Positions 1 through 11,060 are shown, counted from the stretch's first letter. The stretch: DNA of 64,000 nt from Vespula vulgaris (GCF_905475345.1 NC_066602.1:434001-498000); one strand, 5' to 3'. Notes: generated by a model from the sequence alone, not told the origin. Made by a program: numbers and translations.

Positions 1-750
1 CCCTTGTGATTATTTTACTTTGTAAGCATCGAATTTGGTTTATCTACTTTTCAAGGAAGACCTTCTATTTGGTACATATTTATTCATATTTATATAATTA
101 TCGTGAAGAGAATGTCGACATTATCAAGAAAAGGAGTCTTCCAAAATTATATTTAAAAAAAAAAGATTATCTCAAGGAGTAGCTATCTTTCCACAACATT
201 TATAACTTTTACTTTGAACGAAGTCGAGCGTTTGATCGAACAACGATAGTAAGAAAACAATATAATAGATCTATACTATATTGGGGGAAGTATTATGTAA
301 ATGTTTATTATATGTACGCTTATGGAGATATTTAATCATTCGAGTAAATATTAGAAAAATGCCAAGTAAATTTGTCATATTATATTACTAGAAGTATAAT
401 GAAGTCGTTTCTATACTCGGTTATACGGTTACACGAACCGAGAAAGATAATATTTCCCGAGGAAGTAAATAGTTTGAAGCGTAGTATAGGAAATATTTTA
501 TTATTCGAAATATAAATGGATTATACTTCGAAATTTCCAGTCGGGAATAAATTTTTAGGAGAACGTACTCGTTCGTATGAAAGAACTAAATTAGTCGTGA
601 TACATCGATTTGCACATTCAGTAAGGCAGCTAATAGGTAATATAAATACCTTACTAACCGTATTGTCGAATTGTCTGCTTGGTTTTATGAGAGGAAAACA
701 AATGAAAAAATACCTTTCTTCTTGTCAAAATAAGGAAGGAGATGTACACG
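1..750 (+). repeat. Spacer module M, plus arm
   Basis: This AT-rich spacer is homologous to 13,720-14,470, 26,200-26,410, 44,200-44,410 and 62,680-62,880. It is also homologous, inverted, to 10,085-10,850, 22,640-23,400, 41,050-41,800 and 59,100-59,870. Short frames here, including one of 91 codons at 516-791, are not conserved between copies. I see no gene. Confidence 0.6.
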
Positions 751-754
751 TGCA

Positions 755-850
755 CGCCTACAGAACCGCACACGTAATCCCGCCCACATGAACTAGCGCG
801 CATGAGCGAACTCAAGAGCATTGCTACATGGAGGGGGGTAATAAAAAATC
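755..850 (+). repeat. GC-rich conserved element, copy 1 (plus)
   Basis: This short GC-rich block in AT-rich surroundings contains CGCACACG, a CCCGCCCAC (KLF/Sp1-like) box and GCGCGCATGAGCG. Sixteen copies of it occur in the window, in both orientations. No coding role is evident. A regulatory role is inference from conservation and base composition. Confidence 0.55.
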
Positions 851-1149
851 GATTACCATGAAGGTACTTGACGAAACGTTTGGAAGAACGCAATGTGTAC
901 ATGCTTTTTCATTAAATCCCAATCGAAATGTATTTGCGCTAGGCAGTAAATTAATTCGTCCATATACCTACATTTCTGAAAAATGTTCTTTATATGTTAT
1001 TTTTAAGTACATGACGTGAATATTCCGACAAACAATTTAGAAACATTCAACCAAACGCTTCGTCTCTTTTTAATTATGTTGATTAATTATTTAAATTGAC
1101 GATATAACGATGACACGGTGAGGTAAACTTACTCTGAATATTTATCGCA

Positions 1150-1400
1150 TAATTTAAAAGTGTTCCCGGGCTACACCATTATCCCGAAAAATGGTGAATC
1201 TTTTGATCGTACATGGAGATTTAATCATTTTCAATGTTAAACCAGTACCAATGTTAGCCTGAGTACCATTTTAATTCCACTTCAATCCAGATTCCCTTTG
1301 CAACGGCGAACAGCCGTTCGATAAATCTCTCCCACCACACTCGCTTATATCTAGTAGCTAAGGCCACTTATCTTTGGAAACTTTCAATAACATATATTCC
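1150..1400 (-). pseudogene. MTTN relic, plus arm (degenerate)
   Basis: Read on the minus strand, this matches the MTTN ORF region at 31,083 and 35,209. The segment equivalent to the middle of that ORF (lysine-tryptophan, arginine-glycine-tyrosine, then a phenylalanine-glutamate-glycine stretch) is recognisable but not open. Equivalent plus-arm relics lie at 14,940-15,120, 18,870-19,050, 26,900-27,060, 36,660-36,870, 44,930-45,090, 55,335-55,515 and 63,365-63,525. Confidence 0.4.
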
Positions 1401-2339
1401 GTCTCGTCGTACCAACATTCGAATGATTATTTGTAAAACAATGCCATATTAATCTTGCAAGGTTCGTCGTCACCTGCACTATAAACATTTGGGCTTTTTC
1501 TTCCTCTTATTCCTGGTCAATCTCGATTACATAATGAAGGCGGAATAAAACACAATATTACGGATCACGTAAAGAAAGGGATTATGTTTGAAAGGGAAAC
1601 GCGTTCCTTCCAAACCCAGTGCGTTGATTGAGAGTATCGTCAAGAAGCATTAAAAGTGTTTTGGAAATCGTTGATAATTTTAGATAGTAGAATTCCGCCG
1701 ATCGATACTATGTAATTGAGTGTCCGCGCATAAGATATATAGATACATTTTTCTTTTCTTCTTTTCTCTAAATTCGAGTTATAATAATATAATATTAAGC
1801 GTCATATCACGTCACCTCTGGAGAATTGTAACAAAAGACTAAAAATGTTCAAGCACAACGTTTTAGATCATAACACCCGACAACTTCGAAAGTCATTTGC
1901 TTGATATTCCACGATAGATGAAGAATATTTTTTTGACGAAGGCTTCTTGACGAAACTATTTTCATACAAATGTATTTGTTCATGTAAGGTACTGTATATA
2001 AGGATCATAATGAAAAAACAGATACTTCTCAACCTGATCATTACACATACGATATTATTATTTTGACCAAAAAAAATATGTATATTAACGCCCGGAAGAA
2101 ATTTTTATTGTGAGAGAATATCGATAAAAGTATGTCGTTTCATGGAATGTGAATCTTTGGTAGAGAAGAATCAATAAAACTAAAGCAGAAGCGCTTGTTA
2201 CAATATTCTGTTATGCAATGTGGATTATTTCATATGGTAGTTAATAGAGATCAATAGAGAAATGCATTTCCTCTCAGTTTATGACCTTTTCTCTTCTTTC
2301 GAACATATAATAGGAAATATTGATTATTCTATTTGAAAC
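1401..2339. other. AT-rich spacer, no gene seen
   Basis: This spacer lies between the MTTN relic and promoter S. It is shared, at moderate identity, with 45,090-46,540 of unit 4; unit 3 has a shorter, rearranged version (27,110-27,540). I see no conserved open frame or RNA gene. Confidence 0.5.
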
Positions 2340-2620
2340 GTAATAACCCTTTGCAGAGGGCCTACTCTTTGACGCCATGATAAGCAACCATAGCAACGAG
2401 CGGGGGATGAATATCGTCTGGCTGAGGACGGCGAAAAAGCTTTACGTCATTCCTTCGGTGGGTGTCGAACTAGCAATACGTGAGCAAGTGACGTACAATA
2501 AATATTCCCAATGTCTATAAATCATACGTTCCTAAGGGTAGTTTAACAAGCGGTTCAGGCGGTGGAAACAATTTCTTCGTTCTCACTAGTCTTCTGTTTA
2601 TGTTATCAATATAAGGTAAA
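2340..2620 (+). promoter_or_regulatory. Promoter S, plus orientation, copy 1 (X-box-like, CRE-like, TATA)
   Basis: Seen: GCAACCATAGCAAC at 2,384-2,397 matches the RFX X-box consensus GTNRCCATRGYAAC at 13 of 14 positions. CRE/ATF-like TTACGTCAT lies at 2,442-2,450 and TGACGTA at 2,489-2,495. A TATA box, TATAAATC, is at 2,516, and a likely start lies about 24-30 bases on (GTAGTTT, near 2,540). A leader of about 70 bases ends at a donor-like AAG|GTAAAT at 2,616. Known: RFX factors drive ciliary genes, and RFX with CREB/CREM-type factors drives testis genes in many animals. Inference: this is the best-preserved S promoter in the window, because copies 3 and 4 have damaged TATA boxes. Confidence 0.5.
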
Positions 2621-2929
2621 TTTATCAGTAGTCATTAATATGTGACTTATTATAAAATTTCAATTATATTTTATCGAAATGAAACTGATTTTCCTGATCA
2701 ATACCATCATAGTTATAATTTGTTGCTTTCGGAAAAGATACTTTATATCACTTAAAGGCGCGTAAATAGATTTATCTTTGTTACCTACACAATTAGATGA
2801 ACAATTGAATGTCTATCATGAGTCTTTACTAACTTAGGAATTTAAAATTATTTTAGAGGTGCAGTTGCAATAGTCTTGCAGTATTGCAAAGGAGTCCAAT
2901 TGACTTACATTTGAGTTTAATTCCAAAGA

Positions 2930-3343
2930 AGATACACGAATTTCAACTACGCTCATCGTGGTAAAGAAATATTCGACATCCAAAGTGCAACATATTTATG
3001 TCGGTACTTCCTGTTCTTCCGACCATAAATTCTACATGGATAGTACAAAGGCTGTGTTTGCCGAAAGGTAAGATGTTTTAGAGATAAGATTTATGTTTAA
3101 TTGTAAAATGTAATGAGGAATACAAAATCTCTATCATAGGTATATTTTATAATAATTTATTGAATTTTTACATAGATTTTATGAAGTAGTTCCATTAAAG
3201 TATTTCCATTTATAAGTGAATTCAATTCAAATCTTCCACGCCATATGAAACACAAATTCGCGAGAGAAGCACCTAATTCTGCGGTGTATGCAAACAACGT
3301 GGCACCATTATTTGCGCATTACTACAGTAACCATCGATTTTAA
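2930..3343 (+). pseudogene. Gene Q relic, plus arm, copy 1
   Basis: Downstream of promoter S, an exon-like segment ends at GAAAG|GTAAG (3,068) and a terminal segment runs to TAA at 3,341-3,343. The terminal frame ends H-Y-Y-S-N-H-R-F, matching H-Y-Y-S-Y-H-R-L-Q-Y of the minus-strand Q copy at 19,314. About 270 bp carrying the two middle exons is missing, the preceding acceptor reads AAAG rather than CAG, and stops interrupt the frames. It is a truncated, probably dead, copy. I do not recognise the family. Confidence 0.45.
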
Positions 3344-4009
3344 TACCGGATTTTTATAAACGAGGTATGAAAAGATCAGATATAAGTAATTTGTCACATA
3401 TCGTTTCCAATTTTCTATATGAATTTCATCTTTTAGCGCATTGGACTGCGAGGTCGGAAGAGTCGTTCAAGAAGCAATCCGAAAATCTAACCAAAAAAAG
3501 GAGACTTAGCTATTCCTCTTAGATTAAGTACTCTTAAATCTTCTTATATTGATGTATTGCAACATGATGGTAATATAGAGGTAGATTTGATACTGAATAA
3601 TCACTTTTTTACATGTTTGATTGATATCTTCATTTTTGGAAAATAGATTGGACTACAATTTTTATACACAAGTGTTATAATCAAGATATCCGTAAATTCG
3701 GCTCCTGTGTAATTATTATCAGTTGTAGGAATTGCTTTCGCCTTCTATTTTCTTTCGTATATATTTAAAACAAGTAAAAATTCGTAGATTAGTTAAGACT
3801 TATCAATGCTATTCGTTCATTTTAATTGTATAAAATTGTACGGAAGATAAGTCAGATGATGCCATTTAAGTGCTACAGTAACTTCTATTGCTACAACAAA
3901 ATAATAATTATAATGATATGAATCAAGAGAATCAGTTTCATTGCTATAATTTAGAAATGTAACGTTGTAATAATTCTGATGCAAACGGCAACTACTAAAT
4001 TTAAAGATT
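3344..4009. repeat. Inverted-repeat turn T1 in unit 1
   Basis: The plus arm (to about 3,540) gives way to a minus arm near 3,550-3,600. The stretch 3,640-4,010 on the minus strand matches the promoter-S-to-Q interval of the plus arm (2,620-2,930), including a shared ATGAAACTGATT segment. The minus arm is truncated before any Q exon. The same turn is at 28,560-28,800 and 47,560-47,800. Confidence 0.6.
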
Positions 4010-4205
4010 ATTGATGGCGTAAGAGTATGACGAGTGAGAATGATGAAATTGTTTCTGCCGTTTCAATTGCTTGTAAAGGTGTTCTTTCGGATGTATGACT
4101 TATATACACATCGGGCATATTTCACGTATGGCACTCACTCGTGTATTACTAGTTCGAAAACCACCGAAGGAATGACTTTCCCCGGCGAAATTAATTAACT
4201 AATAA
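4010..4205 (-). promoter_or_regulatory. Promoter S, inverted copy facing promoter S plus (unit 1)
   Basis: Read on the minus strand, this is clearly homologous to 2,440-2,610: it shares TCATTCCTTCGGTGG, GAACTAG, a TATATAAG TATA-like box and the leader CACTCGTC-type end. It lacks the X-box and the full CRE. With 2,340-2,620 it forms a convergent promoter pair about 1.5 kb apart on an inverted repeat. Confidence 0.45.
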
Positions 4206-5030
4206 ACCGTTGTCACGTTATAAGACCATGCTTCCTACCTTGTTCATAAAAAATTCCCCTCTCCAGTTTTCATTTCCTCTACGTAAATGAGAAATTATCT
4301 CATAAATCTTGGAATCTTGTAATGCAATCGACAATTATTCGTTTCATTCTTAATCGAAATTATCATGTAAAATTGTATTTTTTTTAATTAAAATTATATA
4401 AATAATTATGTATTTATTATAAAATTATGTATTAATTATAGTTACATAAGTTCAAATTTTTTAATTATGCTTTTAATTGTATTATTTATAATATAATTAA
4501 TTATTATGAATAATTGTTGTAATAATTATTACAATAGTTATAATTATTGTAATTATCAATTGTATTTGCTATGAAATTAATCATAAATACATATACGAAA
4601 TTTGTAATATTTCTTCTTTCGTAATTTCAAGTTATACTCAAAAGTAGCGTTCTAATATTATTAGATATTAATGATATTATAATTTTCTTACTATGTAATT
4701 TTTATTGTAAAATCTGTCGTAAAAAAATTTTCTCGTCGGAGGTTATAACTACTTTCATATTCCTCTAAATATTATCTTCTTTTCTTGTAAACAAGTGCAT
4801 ATTGCTCAAGATATCGAAGCATTAATTGTACAATAATAAAAAACTTCTATGTGGAGAAAATCTTTCGTCATATTTCTTTGTTTCCTGATATTATCTTCTT
4901 AGATAGATCCCAGAACTAATAAGTCAGAAAATCAGAAAAGTAATATTCTTTTGGTGTATATCGTTTCGTGATTTCGTAATATACAATTTAAGTCTTCCAT
5001 TCAGTTTACTTACGTATTTCTTTTTCATTA

Positions 5031-5200
5031 TGAGAGTGGCAAAATTTACAAGGACGGGTAAGTTTCGAGTCATAAGTAATACCGAAGAGGAATTCCACAT
5101 AGACATTTATACGGATACGTTAGAAATAAAAAATATTAATCGCTAAGAAAACGATGGAAGTGATAGTAATGACATCCAGCAAAAAAAGAGATTTCATATG
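5031..5200 (+). pseudogene. MAKY relic (unit 1, minus arm)
   Basis: Same sequence family as the 64-codon ORF at 9,601. The frame is recognisable (F-R-V-I-S-N-T-E-E-E-F-H-I-D-I-Y-T-D-T-L-E) but is stopped by TAA near 5,143. A near-identical copy is at 49,251-49,420. Confidence 0.45.
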
Positions 5201-6330
5201 TAATGCGAGGGATTATAATGTGGGAGGAGTATTCATTCAACATTTATCATAGGCAACGTAGAAAATTATGAAGGACAAAATTTTAATTTTTTTGCATAAA
5301 TATACGATCCTCCATGTCTACAAATTCATATAAACCGAATATCATTGTAACGCATTAGTTGGTTTCAAAGTTATGATTTATAATGTGATGTGAATCGTAG
5401 GACAATGTTTGCGCAATAAATTACCATCCTTATAGCTAACGTTCGAGCGGTTGCCGAGCAGACAAGGTTATTACGTTTTGCTCTCCTTAATTGCATTCAC
5501 AAACAGAAAGGTCAAAGATGAAATTAAGAGGAATTAATTAAGAGGAAGGAACTTCTCTAACAAGCTCTTTTAATTCGACATCTTACCTTTCTTTCTTTTT
5601 CTTCTTCTTTTCTTTTTTTCTTTATAGTTTACAATTTGTACTTAACTAACGGATGTTGACGAGTGACAATTAACTTTTTTCTTATTTGTATGTTTAAAAA
5701 TGACAATCAATACGAATTAATTTTTCCTTTTTTTTTATCTCTTGAAACTATCATTCCTTTTCCTTTATTACGCAGTAATAAAGAATATGGTCTCAGAAAA
5801 AATCTTTTGTCATCTTTGCTGTTTTTTTTTTTTTTTCGTTATATCGTCTTTTTCTCTTATTCGTATTTCGTTTTAATACGCTTCTGCGCAAGTCAATCAA
5901 TATTTCCTATTACGCTGTCAAACGGGCCGTCAAGACTGCAGTGTATATCGATTGGGAATAAATGAATTTCTCGACTAATCCCTTTTAAATCGACATATTA
6001 TTAGTATCCCTTTTTAACTACCATATGAAATAATTCATATTGCACGAATACATATTGAGATAAACGCTTTTGCTTCATGTTTATTGATCGCTCTCTAGAA
6101 AGGATTAATATTTAATGAAAAGCAATTAATTATATTATTGATATTCTCTCATAATAATAATATTTTGTGCATGTTAATACACACATTTCTGATTCCCTTC
6201 AGAAAAACTGCGGCAAGGAATGTTATTCGTGCAAAAAATAATTTTTTTCCAATTCCTTTATGTCTTAATAAAAATTATATGACATTTTGCCAAATTGATC
6301 AGTATGAGAAGTAACAAACTGTACTTTAAC
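5201..6330. other. AT-rich minus-arm spacer
   Basis: This contains pyrimidine-rich tracts at 5,585-5,625 and 5,720-5,845 with a T18 run. A 100-codon frame at 5,663-5,965 is ruined by the T-run indel in the copy at 49,883, so I do not call it a gene. Nothing else is seen. Confidence 0.5.
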
Positions 6331-6679
6331 ATATTCAGTTTTGTGTTACAGTTCATCGGTGGTAATGGCGCTTTAAATTACAGATCGAATTCAAAAAGAA
6401 GAAAAAAAGAAGTACATATAGACATATCTCATGCATGGAAAACATAGATTGAATCACACATTATCGGTCGAAAATATTGTACTATCTAAGTTTATCAACA
6501 TCTTCCGAAACTTTTTAGTACTTCCTAGAGATACTACAAAGCAGCGTGTTAGACTCGAAGGCAAGATATTTCGTTTCGAAAAATCGTCCTTGACTTTAAC
6601 TCATCCGGAAAGATCCATATCCTGCACATTATGTGACTAAAATAAAGCAGGAAGAACAAGAAAAAATTTATAGCGGTAA

Positions 6680-6900
6680 TGGCTACGAACCTTGACGAGA
6701 TTAATATGGCGCTGTTTTCGAATATTTCATTCGTATGGTAATGTGAAGAGACGGAATATCCCGTTCTCAAAGGATCGAAGTGGGTTCTAGCTAGGGGATA
6801 CAGTCGACTGTGCTCAAAAAGATTTTTCGAAGAGCCGTTCGACGTTGTAAGCAGGACCTTGGTCAACGGAGAATCGAAAAGAAATGGAAGGGTTGTTTAT
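6680..6900 (+). pseudogene. MTTN relic with early stop (unit 1)
   Basis: Homologous to the intact 78-codon ORFs at 31,083 and 35,209, but a TAA directly follows the first tryptophan codon, near 6,738, and later substitutions follow. The copy at 50,899-51,119 has the same stop. Upstream, at about 6,349, is an acceptor-like TTACAG preceding TTCATCGG; it is conserved at 21,560, 30,750, 39,367 and 50,569. Confidence 0.5.
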
Positions 6901-7254
6901 ATTGCAAAAGGATTAAAGTTGCTGCGACGATTGAAACATTGAACGTTTTTCGATATAATAGTGAAAAAAAATATTATTCGAAGTACTTTAAAATCGGAAT
7001 AGTTTTAAATAATATATGAAATATTAAGGCCACGTTTAGATCACCCTATATTCAGTCAATATATATTCATAAATATTCATAATATTTAATATACGTTTTT
7101 CAGTGATATAGGAATTTAGACGAAATAATTTGCTAGGTAGAGTGAATTCCTTTGTTAACGGTTACTGATGGGAATTTCACGATCTGCACGTACGTAATTC
7201 TCTCATACTGGTAGTCAAGCACCGTCATATTAAACGAATTTTTATTACCTCTCT

Positions 7255-7345
7255 CCGTATACTAGCGCGCTTCCGTGCGCCAGTTCAAGTGGGCGTACAT
7301 GAGTGCCCGTGTCTGCGTACCTCTGCCTACCATATTCCATTAGTT
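7255..7345 (-). repeat. GC-rich conserved element, copy 2 (minus)
   Basis: This is the inverted counterpart of 755-850, with AGCGCGCTTCCGTGCGCCAG and GTGGGCGT boxes. Near-identical in 51,474-51,564. Confidence 0.55.
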
Positions 7346-7493
7346 TTCCTCTCATCCAACGACGCGGACAAATCGATAATACAATTAGCAATATAATTCA
7401 ATTATCTACTTAGCTATAGCATTTAATTATCTGTTTAAGTCTCGTGCAGATCGATGTACCACGACTGATTTCATTCTTCTATATAAACGAGTA

Positions 7494-8500
7494 CATTTTT
7501 CGTGAATGATTGTGATAATTGTTCCTTGACACGTAGTAGTTGTTTCACACGATCGAATCGACGGAGGAAATATAAAAATTTTTATAAAGTGAAATAAAAG
7601 GCGATGGATATGTGCTATGCAGCTGTCTTCAACTACCGCAAATGTTTTGAATAAATTTAAATCCGGTAAAGAATAATGATGTTTTACTAGCAAGGAATAA
7701 AAAGGGTGGAAATGATATAAAGTGCTAAAGTGATATTTCCATTTATTCCCAGAATATAGTTTTCGATGCGATGTTATATATCAGATAAATACTTTTTATT
7801 TTATATCAGATAAATACTTTATCAACATGTAGACAATATATGAATAAATAAGTATATAAATGTATTAGATTCTAGTGTATAGTAAGATATATATGTGTAT
7901 ATATATACAGATATGAGTGTATGTATTTGTGTACATAAGTATAGAATCCGTCTGCCGTGTGAAAAGAACAATCAATTCATTCACGAACACATCAGGCGGA
8001 ACACACGAGGAAAAATTATTTAACTAAGTTTTCGCTAAGTTAACTTCTAGAATTGTAACGAAGGTCTAGCGAAAATAGTTTTACAACCCTCTATTAATAA
8101 TTACGTCTTACAGGACTGCATAAAAGCAATCGGCAAAATAATAAATTGAGAGACACAAAAAATTCAAGTATGTCTTATCTTATCAAGTGTATGTTGTTTA
8201 AAATGATATAGACGATATGGAATAATTATCGCGACTGATTACATGCTGGTATACTATTCTAAACCTACCTTTTCTCGATCTCTTTAAGATTTGCTTAAAT
8301 GATGACTGAATAAACAAATTTTACTCCCTTCCGAAGGATACAATAAATTGAAGTATCAAATCGAATATATTCTACCACTTATTTCCCACTATTTTTCATA
8401 TATTAACGAGATATTGTCATCCACGGTAATCTCCTCACAATGTTACCAATAATTTTAAATCGACACTACCGTAGATGGTAATTTTCTTTTTATTTTTATC
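7494..8500 (+). repeat. Relics of gene P exon 2 and spacer N (plus)
   Basis: CCCAG followed by a degenerate copy of the P exon-2 segment sits at 7,739-7,775. A local direct duplication of about 26 bases (TATATCAGATAAATACTTT) is at 7,777-7,822. AT/TG-rich microsatellite remnants are at 7,870-7,935, and spacer N follows at 8,100-8,260. No gene is seen. Homologous to 32,000-33,700 and 51,950-52,370. Confidence 0.5.
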
Positions 8501-8599
8501 CTTGCTCTTCCTTTTTGATTCCTTCTATCGATTATTCTCAATATGCACATCCTTTCAATCATTTTACTTTGTAAAAATCTAATTTTGTTTATCCCCTTT

Positions 8600-9330
8600 T
8601 GGGGGAATGATCTTTTGATTTGCTTTATGGTGCCGTTTCAACAGAGGCACTTCAGAGAGAATGTAATTCTCAGAGAAATATGTATATCTCAAAAAATTGC
8701 GGTGCAAACAGTGGTTCCTTCATAATCATTAAATAAGTCCGTGGTCCTCACGGAGAAAAAATACGTAAAAGAAAACAAGGTAATATTACGAAAAAAAAAA
8801 AATAAATAGGAGAAAAGATTTTATCTGAAGCCATATATTTTATTACTATTGCGAAATAAAGAAAAGGAAGTCTTTGTTAACTTCAGCAACAGATATTTCT
8901 TTACAAGAAGGAAAGGTAATATTGGATGCAATGTTTTCAAGGAATGCCGAAGTAGAAATACCTTCCGACGAAGAAAAAAAATTATTTCGTCGGAAGTTAT
9001 ATCTACTTCTAAGTTCTTTGAAAACATTTTCTCGCAATATTACCTTCCTTTCTTGTAAACAAATGCATATTGCTCGTGTTATCGAATTCATTTTCGTTAT
9101 TGCACAATGAGAAAAAACGTATTCGGAGAAAATCTCTCGTCACATTTATGGATTCCTAATATTACCTTCCCCTCTTTCCCGTATTTACCCACCGAGAGAA
9201 CCGCTCAGTCATTGAATCGAGGAATGGTCAAATTACCCAGTTATATGAAAAGTATATCAGTCGGTTCTACGAAAAAGAAGTACATTCACAATGGTCTGGG
9301 GTGCTTCACTAAACCACTTAAAAGGAGTGA
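8600..9330. repeat. Hairpin-centred inverted repeat T2, unit 1
   Basis: The centre is at about 8,976, where CTTCCGACGAA and TTCGTCGGAAG flank an A/T core (8,962-8,996). Outward homology is still readable for more than 200 bases per arm: TTTGTTAACTTCAGCAA against the reverse of TTGCTC...CAAA, and GGTAATATTACG against the reverse of CCTAATATTACC. This is where plus-oriented P/N relics meet the next minus arm. Confidence 0.7.
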
Positions 9331-9600
9331 TAACGAAAGGGAGTGCAATCGTACCCGAATACGCCCCGTACGAGGTAGTGATATCGGTTGGAGTAAACAA
9401 ACAATCATAAAACTCAGGAGATTTTCGATGCTGAACTCGCCTCGTATTGAAACATCTAGTGAAATAAATACTTCCCTAGACTAATAAACTAGAAAATCAG
9501 AAAAGTAATATTCTTGTGGTATACATCGTTTCGAGGTTTCGTAATATACAACTCGAGATTACCAACCCGTTTATTTACTTATTTCTTTTTCATAAAGAGA

Positions 9601-9795
9601 ATGGCAAAATATCCAAACACGAGTGAGTTTCGTGTCATAAGTAGTACCGAAGAGGAATTCCAGATAGACATTTATACAGATACGTTAGAAAAAATAAATA
9701 TTATACGGGAAGAAAACGAGAGGAGTGATAGTCATTACATCCAACAAAAAAACGGAGATATAATGCGAGGGATCATAAAGTGGAAAGAGAATTGA
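9601..9795 (+). CDS. MAKY ORF: small hydrophilic hypothetical protein (intact copy)
   Basis: 64 codons from ATG to TGA. The product is charged and hydrophilic, with no signal peptide or membrane segment: an N-terminal T-S-E-F-R-V-I-S-S-T-E-E-E motif, then L-E-K-I-N-I and an E-E-N-E-R-S-D-S-H-Y stretch. Paralogues at 5,031, 17,469, 49,251 and 53,934 carry stops. It is distantly alignable with the acidic MSEI ORF at 40,105, so this may be an N-terminal exon of a lost gene. An open frame continues 5' to 9,514, but similarity to other copies favours the internal ATG. I do not recognise the family, and function and expression are unknown. Confidence 0.3.
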   Translation: MAKYPNTSEFRVISSTEEEFQIDIYTDTLEKINIIREENERSDSHYIQQKNGDIMRGIIKWKEN

Positions 9796-9989
9796 TTCAA
9801 TATTTATCATAGACGTCGTAGAATATTATAAAGAACAAAATGTTAATTTTTTTGCAAAGATATATGATCCTCCATGTTTACAAATTCTCCTGTTAACGGG
9901 TATTGATCGGAATTTAACGATCTGCACGTACACCCTACCTACTCTCGTACTTACCGTCCAGCACCATGATATTAAACGATTTATTATTA

Positions 9990-10085
9990 CCCCCCTCCGT
10001 GCACGAGCGCGCTTACGTACGCGAGTCAAGTGGGCGGAAATGAGTGGCGCGGTTCTGTGAACATACCTCTCGTGTCTGATTTTGA
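9990..10085 (-). repeat. GC-rich conserved element, copy 3 (minus), with deletion junction
   Basis: The left half (to about 10,035) matches the element at 17,870/54,335. The right half (from TGGCGCGG) matches the one at 22,550/59,040. The element is thus a hybrid, which pinpoints a deletion of about 4.7 kb between two direct copies. Confidence 0.6.
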
Positions 10086-11060
10086 AAACATGAAAGGTAT
10101 TTTTTCATTTGTCTTTCCCTTATCAAACCAATTACAGAATCCGAAATTGGATGAGACGATTGTATAACTCAATTATCTATTTAAATGCATCATTTAATCA
10201 CTCGGCTACATCTTTTCATAGCTATGGACGCGACAGTGATTTAATTATTCCGTTCGAACGAGTACATTTTCCTTGAAATTAGCTCCCTATTGAAGAAGTT
10301 AAAACAATGATCCAATAATCCCTCCGGTTATCTAATATTTCATATATTATATTCTAAACTAATGAATTCCTAGGAAGAAATTTTATTTGTTAATTTTTAT
10401 TTGAGAATTGTCTGTTTCTATTACGTATAAAAAAGCACAGCGAGGATTTTATTATATTTCTTGTAGGATAATATTTGTAGTTTCCGAATGTAGTGTCCCT
10501 AAGATTTTTTTTTTTTTCTGAATAAGCGTATATTGAATGTAACACTATCATAATATTTTCCCCGACATAGGAGAGTTCTATTATATTTCCTTCTAGCCAT
10601 CGGTATTAGATCAACCGATCAACATTGCATAAGGCATAAATGATAAATATTGTAGGGAGATCCTCCATGAGATTGATTACCATTTTGTCTAAATACAATA
10701 TCCTGAACTTTACTTTCTTGTTAATGTCGACATTCTGTCCGAAAAAATGAATAAACATGAATAAATCAATATAAACAAAAAGTTTCCTCTCGGAAAGAAG
10801 CTAAACACAATTCGCTTTTTACAAAATAAAACGATCGAAATGATATGAGTATGGAGAATGAAGAACAGTGGTATCAAAGGAGAAAAAGGGAGAATAGAAC
10901 CATGGTATCAAAGAAGATAAAGGCGAAAAGAAATTTCCCTTATACGGTAATATCGATCCAAAGTTATTGTTAACATTGTGAAGAGATAGTCGAGGATGCC
11001 ACCCTCGTGAATATATGTAAAAGAGGGAGTGGACGGATACAACGCATGCTCGAGTTACAA
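10086..11060 (-). repeat. Spacer modules M and N edge, minus arm (unit 1)
   Basis: Inverted M lies near 10,720-10,830 (GTTAATGTCGACATTCTGTC) and inverted sequence matching 13,560-13,700 follows to 11,010. No gene is seen. A minus-strand hydrophobic frame at 10,819-11,079 is unrelated to any known family. Confidence 0.55.

Larger units (their letters stand above)
4287..7493. repeat. Minus-arm block, near-identical to 48,507-51,712
   Basis: These 3.2 kb match at offset 44,220 with only two substitutions noticed (5,038 G/T and 5,385 G/A) and one base less in a T run near 5,838/50,056. Identity drops abruptly on both sides: at 4,286, and at 7,494, after which many differences occur within 60 bases. 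Contents are one arm of the T2 hairpin (4,700-4,870), a MAKY relic, an MTTN relic and the GC element. Confidence 0.9.
1..11060. repeat. Higher-order repeat unit 1 (5' truncated, internally deleted)
   Basis: Seen: the window opens inside spacer M (homologous to about 13,720, 26,200, 44,200 and 62,680), so the P end of this unit lies outside. A plus arm (1-3,550) holds M, the GC-rich element, an MTTN relic, promoter S and a gene Q relic. A minus arm (3,600-7,490) holds the same modules reversed. Then come relics of P and N, a hairpin-centred fold near 8,980, and a second minus arm to the head-to-head fold near 11,060. The unit lacks about 4.7 kb present in units 2 to 4, with the junction inside the GC element near 10,035-10,050. 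Confidence 0.8.

Noticed and set aside
2571..2615. Coding start inside promoter S leader (ATG at about 2,600)
   Set aside because: The frame closes after four codons, before the donor-like site; better read as untranslated leader.
5663..5965. 100-codon hydrophobic frame that could be read as a membrane protein
   Set aside because: Driven by T-rich tracts; its otherwise near-identical copy at 49,883 changes frame because of one base in the T run.
9107..9484. 125-codon frame to the right of the T2 hairpin
   Set aside because: The unit 2, 3 and 4 copies are open in different frames with indels between them, and no codon-position bias is visible.
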